Of a stretch of 5,088 nucleotides of DNA, positions 1 through 4,829 are shown piece after piece. The notes below the pieces were generated by a model. It was not told where the DNA came from, searched no databases, and was given only the letters and a program-made list of their open reading frames with translations. Numbering within the stretch: the stretch's first letter is position 1; every line of letters begins with the position of its first letter. The translations under genes were made by a program, and so were the position numbers. The DNA is from Desulfovibrio sp. (GTDB taxonomy: Bacteria > Desulfobacterota > Desulfovibrionia > Desulfovibrionales > Desulfovibrionaceae): assembly GCA_031282465.1 (NCBI GenBank), contig JAITDR010000181.1, positions 1 to 5,088 of the forward strand, given 5' to 3'.

Positions 1-1013
1 GCCACGCCGCCGTGCTGGTGGTCGACGATGTTGAAAGCAATCTGGAAGTCGCCGCAGGCATGATGCGACGCTACCGAATGCGCGTCGATTGCGTAACCGG
101 CGGCAGGCAGGCAATCGACAGCGTGCGGAAGGCACGGATTCGCTACGACCTCATCTTCATGGATCACATGATGCCGGGCATGGACGGCATCGAATCGTTG
201 CGCGGCATCCGCGCCGTCGGTACGGAATACGCCCGCTCCGTGCCCGTCGTCGCGCTCACGGCCAATGTCATCGTCGGCAATGAGCAACGCTTTCTGGAAA
301 ACGGCTTTCAGGCTTTTCTCGCCAAGCCCCTCGATATGTGGCAACTGGACGCGGTTCTCCAGCGTTTCATCCGGGATGAGACACAAACTGAACGCCGCGC
401 TTTGGAAAGGAGCGACGAACGGGCGGAGAAAAAAAACGAGCCTTTGTCGCTGTTACAAAAAGCGGGCATTCCCGGCCTGGATGTTGAAGACGCCCTGAAA
501 CGCTTCTCCGGCGATGCCGACGCATATCTGCGCGCGCTGGAATCCTGGGTGCGGCATACGCCCGACCTTCTGGAACAGGCGCGCGCTGTTTCCGGAGAGA
601 AGCTCGGCGACTATGCCGTCGTCATACATGGAATCAAGGGCAGCAGCCTGGGTATCGGCGCGACGACGGCCGGCCGGAAGGCGGAAAAACTGGAGGAGGC
701 GGCGATGAACGGCGATTTCGCATTCATCGCGGCGCATAACGCCGAATGTGTTGAGACGTTGGAACGTCTGCTGGCTGATCTCTCGGCACTGCCGGCGAAA
801 GCAGGCCGGGACGAAAAGCCGCTCAAGGAAGCGCCCGACACCGAAACACTCGCGAGGCTCAAGACGGCCTGCGCCGCGTATGACATGGACGGCGTGGACG
901 CGGCGCTGGCGGAACTGGAGGCCTACCACTACCAAAACCGGCAAGAACTGGTCGTTTGGTTGCACGAACAGGCGCAGGTGATGGAACTTGCGCGCATGGC
1001 CGAGGCGCTCTGA
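1..1013 (+). CDS. Hybrid sensor histidine kinase, C-terminal part (receiver + HPt), partial at 5' end
   Basis: This is the end of a multidomain phosphorelay protein. The frame is open to the window edge (first full codon at 3), so the GTG at 12 is probably not the true start. Numbering from that GTG, a receiver domain spans about 1-120, with acidic pocket D5-D6, phospho-acceptor D51 in FMDHMMPGMDG, T83 in ALTAN and K105 in AKP. A charged linker follows (122-145). An HPt domain spans about 150-262 with phospho-histidine H206 in VVIHGIKGSSLGIGA. A tail of about 60 residues (275-333) is rich in aspartate, glutamate and alanine. Receiver then HPt at the C-terminus is typical of hybrid kinases that pass phosphate His-Asp-His to a separate regulator. 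The input and kinase domains would lie upstream, so the signal and partner are unknown. A stand-alone receiver-HPt protein is possible but less likely, since the sequence starts right at the first receiver strand. The call of a receiver-HPt protein is very secure; the kinase part is inferred. Confidence 0.88.
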   Translation, partial: HAAVLVVDDVESNLEVAAGMMRRYRMRVDCVTGGRQAIDSVRKARIRYDLIFMDHMMPGMDGIESLRGIRAVGTEYARSVPVVALTANVIVGNEQRFLENGFQAFLAKPLDMWQLDAVLQRFIRDETQTERRALERSDERAEKKNEPLSLLQKAGIPGLDVEDALKRFSGDADAYLRALESWVRHTPDLLEQARAVSGEKLGDYAVVIHGIKGSSLGIGATTAGRKAEKLEEAAMNGDFAFIAAHNAECVETLERLLADLSALPAKAGRDEKPLKEAPDTETLARLKTACAAYDMDGVDAALAELEAYHYQNRQELVVWLHEQAQVMELARMAEAL

Positions 1014-1168
1014 CGGGAAAAAATAATAGAATCAAGATGATGAAACGCCAAGCCCATAGCTTCAGGGATAAAAATTTCTTCAAACTCAGGATATCGGCCG
1101 TTCATGAGGCCAAGTCCGCTTTTGCCGGATGAACCCTCCTTTTGCCGTAAAGGACCTGTCAAGCCGGC
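1014..1168. other. Non-coding stretch after the kinase gene
   Basis: No credible gene was found between the kinase stop and the terminator at 1169. The first 75 bases or so are clearly more AT-rich than the flanking genes. A nine-base direct repeat (CTTTTGCCG) occurs at 1119-1127 and 1139-1147, exactly 20 bases apart, and may be chance. A minus-strand reading of about 1014-1105 gives a stretch that is not obviously a shadow, but it has no start context and runs into the kinase gene antisense. Confidence 0.5.
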
Positions 1169-1198
1169 CTGCACCCGTCCCGGGTCCGCAGATTTTTT
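1169..1198 (+). terminator. Rho-independent terminator
   Basis: CTGCACCCG (1169-1177) pairs with CGGGT (1181-1185) and GCAG (1188-1191) around a three-base TCC loop. Two unpaired cytosines form a bulge at 1186-1187. After one A, a run of six T follows (1193-1198). A nine-pair GC-rich stem plus a U-tract is the classic form. It would end transcripts from the kinase gene, with a 3' UTR of about 155 nt, and isolate the DUF362 gene. It could instead be an attenuator for DUF362 if that gene's promoter lies upstream. Confidence 0.75.
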
Positions 1199-1200
1199 GC

Positions 1201-1229
1201 TTTAACATATGCGCCTCATGTGATATTTT
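1201..1229 (+). promoter_or_regulatory. Weak candidate sigma-70 promoter (extended -10) for the DUF362 gene
   Basis: Just after the terminator, TG-A-TATTTT (1221-1229) resembles an extended -10 element. A poor -35-like TTTAAC (1201-1206) lies 17 bases upstream of the hexamer. The position suits a promoter for the gene starting at 1326, giving a leader of about 90 nt. The match is weak and rests partly on position and local AT richness. Confidence 0.3.
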
Positions 1230-1314
1230 CCATCCACAAACGCGCTGTGCACCCCGTACCGTACAAGGACAAAAAAACGCACGACGACCATGCGCATCCG
1301 CACAGGGCACAGAC

Positions 1315-1320
1315 AGGAGA
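1315..1320 (+). promoter_or_regulatory. Ribosome binding site that fixes the DUF362 start
   Basis: AGGAGA lies five bases before the ATG at 1326. The in-frame ATG at 1290 has no such site and would put twelve residues ahead of the twin-arginine motif, so 1326 is preferred. Confidence 0.8.
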
Positions 1321-1325
1321 AGTAC

Positions 1326-2246
1326 ATGGACAGACGCACCTTTTTGAAACGGCAGGCGCAGGGACTGCTCTTGCTGACGGCCGGCTCCCCGTTGCTTTCC
1401 GCCGCTCCGGCCCTTGCCGACGCGTCACCTGATGTAGCCGTGGTCAAAGGCAAAGCGGCAGCCGCGACCAGAGCGGCCGTGGAAATGCTCGGCGGCATGG
1501 GGCGCTTCGTCAAGCCGGGCCACAAGGTAGTCATCAAGCCCAACATGAGCTTTGCCAGAGATGTGGACAGCGCGAGCAACACCCACCCCGAAGTGGTGCG
1601 TGAGCTCCTGATCATGTGCAAGGAAGCCGGCGCCTCGCAGGTACGTATTCTTGACCATTCCCTCCAGAATCCCGAACAGTCCCTGGATCTCTCCGGTATC
1701 CGCCCGGCCTGCGACAGCGTGGAAAAAAATATCTGCCATCACCTGATGAGCGCGGGATACTATATGACGGAATCCATTCCGGACGCCGCTGAAATGCGCG
1801 AAAACGCCTTTATGCGCGATGTACTGGCCGCGGACGTGCTCATCGCCTGCCCGGTGGCTAAAAGCCACAGCGGTGCCGGCGTCAGTCTGTCTCTCAAGGG
1901 GCAGATGGGATTGATTTTCGACCGCCGTATCATGCACTCTCGCTATAACCTGGATACCTCCATTGTGGACATGAACAAAAAAATCAAGCCTACCCTGGCC
2001 GTGATCGACGCCACCCGCGTTCTCACGACCGGCGGTCCGGGAGGCCCCGGCAAGGTGATCACCCCCGGCGAGGTCATCGCTTCCGCCGACCCCGTTGCTG
2101 CGGACGCTACGGCCGTTGCCTCCTATGAATGGTACGGACGCAAAATGAAACCGAATCAGGTGGGACACATCCGCATGGCGCACGAACGAAACCTTGGGCG
2201 CATGGATATAGAAAACCTGATTACACAACGACGTGATCTGGCATAA
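1326..2246 (+). CDS. Tat-exported DUF362 domain protein
   Basis: This encodes 306 residues. The N-terminus carries a twin-arginine signal: D2-R3-R4-T5-F6-L7-K8, a hydrophobic segment (about 11-26), then an Ala-rich stretch with a likely cleavage after A29-L30-A31. The mature part matches DUF362, with VVIKPNMSF (68-76), NTHPEVVREL (85-94) and the family's most recognisable block around AKSHSGAGVSLSLKGQMG (178-195), followed by TGGPGGPG (235-242). The biochemical role of DUF362 is not established. Members often occur near ferredoxin-like proteins and some are fused to 4Fe-4S domains, but this one has only four scattered cysteines and no cluster motif. Tat export suggests it folds in the cytoplasm, perhaps with a cofactor, before reaching the periplasm; that is inference. 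A terminator upstream and about 200 nt of non-coding DNA downstream suggest a short unit, possibly shared with the small ORF at 2451. Family and Tat signal are secure; function is unknown. Confidence 0.88.
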   Translation: MDRRTFLKRQAQGLLLLTAGSPLLSAAPALADASPDVAVVKGKAAAATRAAVEMLGGMGRFVKPGHKVVIKPNMSFARDVDSASNTHPEVVRELLIMCKEAGASQVRILDHSLQNPEQSLDLSGIRPACDSVEKNICHHLMSAGYYMTESIPDAAEMRENAFMRDVLAADVLIACPVAKSHSGAGVSLSLKGQMGLIFDRRIMHSRYNLDTSIVDMNKKIKPTLAVIDATRVLTTGGPGGPGKVITPGEVIASADPVAADATAVASYEWYGRKMKPNQVGHIRMAHERNLGRMDIENLITQRRDLA

Positions 2247-2418
2247 TATGCCGCAGCTTTGAACAGGCAACGCCAAAAAAAACGATGCGCTTTACCGTGT
2301 CCGGCCTGCGGCTTTTGTTGTGCCTGCCGATAAGAACGGTATATGCTGCGACATCGGCCCGGCCAAGGGCATAAAGTGCCGGAGCATACCCCGGCCGCAA
2401 GGTCCATGTATCGACAGC
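2247..2418. other. Intergenic region between the DUF362 gene and the small ORF
   Basis: No gene or strong terminator was found here. Seven-base arms GCCGCAG (2250-2256) and CTGCGGC (2306-2312) are complementary and the second is followed by TTTTGTT, but the loop would be 49 bases, so a terminator is doubtful. TGTCCGGC at 2298-2305 repeats one arm of the palindrome at 2419-2435. Confidence 0.4.
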
Positions 2419-2435
2419 GCCGGACACTGTCCGGC
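2419..2435. promoter_or_regulatory. Perfect 17-bp inverted repeat next to a ribosome binding site
   Basis: GCCGGACA (2419-2426), a central C, and TGTCCGGC (2428-2435) form a perfect palindrome with eight-base arms. It abuts the AAAGGAG ribosome binding site (2436-2442) of the small ORF. As DNA it could be an operator for a dimeric regulator. As RNA the one-base loop would force the inner pairs open, leaving a stem of about seven pairs next to the ribosome site. The symmetry is certain; the function is inferred. Confidence 0.5.
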
Positions 2436-2450
2436 AAAGGAGCAGAAGTT

Positions 2451-2525
2451 ATGGACTCCTTTTTCTTCTTTCTCGGTCTTTTCGCTACCATCGCCGCCCT
2501 CCGTCACATAAAAAAGACAAGCTGA
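2451..2525 (+). CDS. Possible small membrane peptide, 24 residues
   Basis: I do not recognise this gene. The ATG at 2451 has a strong ribosome binding site, AAAGGAG at 2436-2442, eight bases upstream. The predicted peptide starts MDS, then has a four-phenylalanine run and a hydrophobic stretch (residues 4-17, FFFFLGLFATIAAL), and ends with the basic sequence RHIKKTS. An acidic N-terminus, one short hydrophobic helix and a positive C-terminus fit a single-pass or amphipathic membrane peptide. The frame stays open upstream to 2343, but that extension is arginine- and proline-rich, spans the palindrome and has no good start. A terminator-like hairpin follows the stop at 2541-2568. Support is the ribosome site, the composition and the following terminator. 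It could still be chance in a GC-rich intergenic region; conservation was not tested. Confidence 0.45.
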   Translation: MDSFFFFLGLFATIAALRHIKKTS

Positions 2526-2540
2526 ACGGGTTGCGGTTTT

Positions 2541-2568
2541 CGGTGCCCTGACGCAACAGGGGCGACCG
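2541..2568 (+). terminator. Probable terminator hairpin after the small ORF
   Basis: CGGTGCCCTG (2541-2550) pairs with CAGGG (2557-2561), C2563 and ACCG (2565-2568). The loop is six bases (ACGCAA) and two single G bulges sit at 2562 and 2564; T2540-A2569 can extend the stem. The bases after it read CG then TTTTGTAATT (2572-2581), a broken U-rich tract. The stem is strong but the tract is imperfect. It would end the DUF362/small-ORF transcript before htpX. Confidence 0.5.
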
Positions 2569-2590
2569 ACGTTTTGTAATTGCTTCTGCA

Positions 2591-2610
2591 ACAACGGCCG
2601 ATACCGTTGT
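2591..2610. repeat. Inverted repeat upstream of htpX
   Basis: ACAACGG (2591-2597) and CCGTTGT (2604-2610) are perfect complementary arms around a six-base CCGATA loop. A T-rich stretch begins about six bases later (2616-2624), too far for a standard terminator. It may be a second weak terminator, a leader hairpin for htpX, or an operator. Confidence 0.45.
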
Positions 2611-2620
2611 ATGAGTTATT

Positions 2621-2643
2621 TTTTCCGGACAGTTGCCGGAAAA
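2621..2643. repeat. Inverted repeat in the htpX leader region
   Basis: TTTTCCGG (2621-2628) and CCGGAAAA (2636-2643) are perfect eight-base arms around the seven-base spacer ACAGTTG. It lies about 97 bases before the htpX start. The A/T-flanked CCGG stem lacks a U-tract on either strand, so an operator or leader structure fits better than a terminator. Confidence 0.45.
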
Positions 2644-2739
2644 TCGCACTTTTCCGCAGGCGCACGCTCGCGGCGGCGCAAAAGCCGAGAGCTTGTTGCC
2701 GTGTTTTCCGACACAAGGAATTCAGGTTAAGGAGTCGTC

Positions 2740-3606
2740 GTGACCAGTCAATTCAAAACCTTTCTGCTTCTCGGACTTCTGACCGCGATCATTCTTGCCG
2801 TAGGACAGTATTTCGGCGGACGCGGCGGACTTCTCATCGCTCTTGGGCTTGCTCTGTTCATGAACCTGGGCAGTTACTGGTATTCGGACAAAATCGTCCT
2901 CAAAATGTACAAAGCCAGGGAGCTGTCCGCGACCGAAGCCCCCATGTTGCACGAAATCGTCGAAGAATTGGCGCACGCCGCACGCATTCCCAAGCCGCGG
3001 GTCTATCTCATCCCCCAGGACGCCCCCAACGCCTTCGCCACCGGACGCAACCCGAGCAACGCGGCCGTGGCCGTGACGAGCGGCATATTGCGCCTTCTGG
3101 ATCAGGACGAGCTGCGCGGCGTGCTGGCGCATGAAACTGCCCACATCGCGCACAGGGATATCCTGATCCAGTGTACGGCCGCTGTGCTGGCTTCGGCCAT
3201 TGTGACCATCGCCAACATCATGCAGTTTACCGTTATCTTCGGCGGCGGCCGCAACAACGAGGAAGGCGGGGGAGGCAATGCCGCAGCGGCTCTGCTGCTG
3301 GCCTTTCTTGCCCCTCTTGCCGCCTCGCTCATTCAATTTGCCATTTCCCGCTCCCGCGAGTACCTGGCCGACGAGGGAGGAGCGGAGTTCAGCGGCAAGC
3401 CCCTGGCCCTGGCTTCCGCGCTCGGCAAATTGGACAGCGTCTCCCGCAGTATACCCATGCGCGCAGGCAACCCTTCCACGGCTCACATGTTCATCGTCAA
3501 CCCCTTTACAGCATCGCGCATGGCGTCCCTTTTCTCCACGCACCCGCCCGTCGCCGAACGTATAGCCCGTCTGCGGGACATAGCTTCCGACATGCGCCGG
3601 CGCTGA
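2740..3606 (+). CDS. htpX: HtpX family membrane-bound zinc metalloprotease
   Basis: HtpX (M48B family) is an inner-membrane protease that cleaves damaged or misassembled membrane proteins with its active site facing the cytoplasm. In Escherichia coli it works alongside FtsH. The 288 residues match the usual length. Hydrophobic segments lie at about 5-24 and 30-48. The zinc site H131-E-T-A-H135 is followed by two more hydrophobic segments (about 142-167 and 181-202), and the likely third ligand is E207 in SREYLADE. The family's NAFATGR (97-103) and the C-terminal FSTHPPVAERIARL (265-278) are present. A glycine- and asparagine-rich loop (168-180) separates the last two hydrophobic segments. The start is GTG at 2740, supported by TAAGGAG (2728-2734) five bases upstream. 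About 210 bases with several hairpins separate it from the small ORF, and no clear sigma-32 promoter was seen. The reading is secure. The middle residues of the zinc motif (HETAH) differ from the common HELAH or HEISH but keep all ligands. Confidence 0.95.
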   Translation: MTSQFKTFLLLGLLTAIILAVGQYFGGRGGLLIALGLALFMNLGSYWYSDKIVLKMYKARELSATEAPMLHEIVEELAHAARIPKPRVYLIPQDAPNAFATGRNPSNAAVAVTSGILRLLDQDELRGVLAHETAHIAHRDILIQCTAAVLASAIVTIANIMQFTVIFGGGRNNEEGGGGNAAAALLLAFLAPLAASLIQFAISRSREYLADEGGAEFSGKPLALASALGKLDSVSRSIPMRAGNPSTAHMFIVNPFTASRMASLFSTHPPVAERIARLRDIASDMRRR

Positions 3607-3614
3607 TTCCGCTT

Positions 3615-3630
3615 TGGCACGGCAATTGCT
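3615..3630 (+). promoter_or_regulatory. Sigma-54 (-24/-12) promoter for fliJ-motE-truA
   Basis: TGGCACG (3615-3621), four bases, then TTGCT (3626-3630) matches the known sigma-54 consensus TGGCACG-N4-TTGCW completely. The invariant GG (3616-3617) and GC (3628-3629) are spaced 12 bases apart as required. Transcription would start near 3641, about 30 nt before the fliJ ATG. Sigma-54 promoters need an enhancer-binding ATPase activator and often drive flagellar genes in Proteobacteria and Desulfovibrio relatives. The element lies in the 64-base gap just after htpX; no activator site was identified. Confidence 0.85.
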
Positions 3631-3670
3631 GGTAGAGCAGCGTACAGACGGTTTTCCGACAGGATGCGCT

Positions 3671-4111
3671 ATGGCCCCTTTCCGTTTCAGACTTGAGCAG
3701 GTGCGGCGCTACCGCAGGCAGCTCGAAGAACAAGCCATGCAGCGTCTGGCCGAGGCGATCATGGAACGAGACCGCATCCTGGCCCGCAGGGACGCGATGG
3801 AACAGGAACTGCACGGGCTTCGGTTGAAACTGAGCCGGCCCGACCTTCTGGACTTTGCCGAGCGTTCCCTTACGCTTGAATACACCGCCGCCCTGTCCCG
3901 TGATCTGGAAGACTGCGCTGCTGCGCTGATTGCAGCGGAAGACCATGTGGACATCCGGCGCGGTCAGTTGGCGGAAAAAGCTGTTGAACGACAACGGTTG
4001 GACAGACTTGAAGAAAAACAGGCCGACCGGCACAAGGTAACGGAACGAAAACAAGACCAGTTACGCGATGATGAAACGGCCACCCTACGCTATAAACATG
4101 CCGCCGTCTAA
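3671..4111 (+). CDS. fliJ: Flagellar export protein FliJ
   Basis: FliJ is a small soluble coiled-coil protein of the flagellar type III export apparatus. It binds the FliI ATPase ring and the FlhA gate and helps recycle export chaperones. The 146 residues match the family (about 147). The N-terminus APFRFRLEQVRRYRRQLEEQ is the typical F-x-F-x-L-x-x-V pattern, and nearly the whole protein is charged heptad-like helix (about 8-52 and 66-135). It ends in the conserved-looking RLDRLEEKQADR block and a DDETA motif (133-137). The ATG at 3671 has AGGA six bases upstream (3661-3664). A longer TTG start at 3614 falls inside the sigma-54 element and is rejected. The stop overlaps the start of the MotE-like gene, so translation is probably coupled. 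Its usual neighbours fliH and fliI are not upstream; htpX is. Confidence 0.88.
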   Translation: MAPFRFRLEQVRRYRRQLEEQAMQRLAEAIMERDRILARRDAMEQELHGLRLKLSRPDLLDFAERSLTLEYTAALSRDLEDCAAALIAAEDHVDIRRGQLAEKAVERQRLDRLEEKQADRHKVTERKQDQLRDDETATLRYKHAAV

Positions 4112-4829
4112 ACTCTGCAGGCTTTTAATCGTCACCTTCGCTCTGAAGTTCGTCGTCGTCGGCCTTATCCTTCTTGATCCCGGATCTTCCTTCCCTGTGT
4201 TGTACGGCGCAGGCTCGCCTGCTCTCGCTTCAGCGGCTGTTGCGGGCGGACCGGCCGCATCGCCGCCCGCCGTGGAAGCCACTTTGCCGGATACCGGCAT
4301 TTACGGCACCACACCCGGCGTAAGGTCGCATGTGGACGCGCCGGCCGCGGCGCCCGGCATCATCGCTCCCGTCCCGCAAACACCGGAGTCCGCCCGTTCC
4401 CTGCCGCCCATAGAGTCCCCCGGCGGCGCAAGCGGTCCCGCCCCGACCGCCCTGCAACCCGACCTTAAAAATGCCGTGGCAAAGCGGCAGGAAGACCTTG
4501 CCAGAAAAGAACAGGAACTGCGCGTGCTGGAAGGTGAACTGAATTCCCGTCTGGAACGCATGCAAATTCTGGAAAACCGCCTCAGCGAGATGATCAAGGA
4601 CGCCGAAGGCACCCAGGATGCCAAGTTCCGCCATCTGGTGGATATGTTGTCGAACATGAAAGCCAAGCAGGCCGCAGCCGTCCTGGAGACCCTGGATCAA
4701 AAGGTGTCCGTCAAGGTTCTGGCGGTCATGCGCGGACGTCAGGCCGGCGAAATCCTGACCTACGTCAGACCCCAGGTGGCCGCCCAGCTTACCGAGGCTC
4801 TGGCGCGGATGCAGTTGCCCCTGCAATAA
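4068..4829 (+). CDS. MotE-like flagellar protein: membrane anchor, coiled coil, MgtE-N/FliG-like domain
   Basis: The 253 residues contain a short basic N-terminus and one membrane segment (about 17-37). A Pro/Ala/Ser-rich low-complexity linker spans about 45-132. A coiled coil spans about 134-180, with heptads around KRQEDLARKEQELRVLEGEL. The C-terminal helical domain (about 185-250) has two similar halves, KAKQAAAVLETLD and RGRQAGEILTYVRPQVAAQLTEAL, of the MgtE-N/FliG-M type. MotE of rhizobia is a periplasmic chaperone for MotC. In delta-type bacteria, proteins of this shape sit beside fliJ but their role is not established. One N-terminal membrane segment would place the rest in the periplasm, as with MotE. 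It overlaps fliJ by 44 bases. ATGs at 4071 and 4098 are alternatives; none has a good ribosome site, so coupling to fliJ is likely, and 4098 would place the membrane segment nearer the N-terminus. The architecture is clear, the name moderately so. Confidence 0.75.
   Translation: MMKRPPYAINMPPSKLCRLLIVTFALKFVVVGLILLDPGSSFPVLYGAGSPALASAAVAGGPAASPPAVEATLPDTGIYGTTPGVRSHVDAPAAAPGIIAPVPQTPESARSLPPIESPGGASGPAPTALQPDLKNAVAKRQEDLARKEQELRVLEGELNSRLERMQILENRLSEMIKDAEGTQDAKFRHLVDMLSNMKAKQAAAVLETLDQKVSVKVLAVMRGRQAGEILTYVRPQVAAQLTEALARMQLPLQ

Noticed and set aside
1290..1325. Upstream ATG for the DUF362 protein
   Set aside because: It would place twelve residues before the twin-arginine motif and lacks a ribosome site, whereas 1326 has AGGAGA at good spacing.
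1425..2276. 283-residue minus-strand frame opposite the DUF362 gene
   Set aside because: It is antisense to a clear DUF362 protein with Tat signal and ribosome site, is rich in His, Gly, Val and Arg as expected of a GC-rich shadow, and shows no recognisable motif.
2250..2312. GCCGCAG/CTGCGGC arms followed by a T-rich stretch as a DUF362 terminator
   Set aside because: The loop would be 49 bases and the T-rich stretch is interrupted, so it does not fit a rho-independent terminator.
2580..3134. 184-residue plus-strand frame overlapping the start of htpX
   Set aside because: It overlaps htpX out of frame, is extremely Arg-rich, and has no ribosome site or known motif.
2722..3543. 273-residue minus-strand frame opposite htpX
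   Set aside because: It is antisense to an unambiguous HtpX and its composition (Gly, Arg, His, Gln) is that of a shadow frame.
3594..3603. Palindrome GCGCCGGCGC at the end of htpX
   Set aside because: It falls in the terminal arginine codons and is explained by GC-rich codon use; no U-tract follows.
2703..3661. Repeated 11-mer GTTTTCCGACA at 2703-2713 and 3651-3661, each shortly before a start codon
   Set aside because: A few exact 11-base pairs are expected by chance in a 5-kb sequence, and no symmetry or further similarity surrounds them.
3614..3670. Upstream TTG extension of fliJ
   Set aside because: The TTG lies inside the sigma-54 element and upstream of the predicted transcript start; the family N-terminus begins at 3671.
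4230..4826. 198-residue minus-strand frame opposite the MotE-like gene
   Set aside because: It is Gly/His/Arg-rich shadow sequence opposite a gene with clear membrane, coiled-coil and helical domains.
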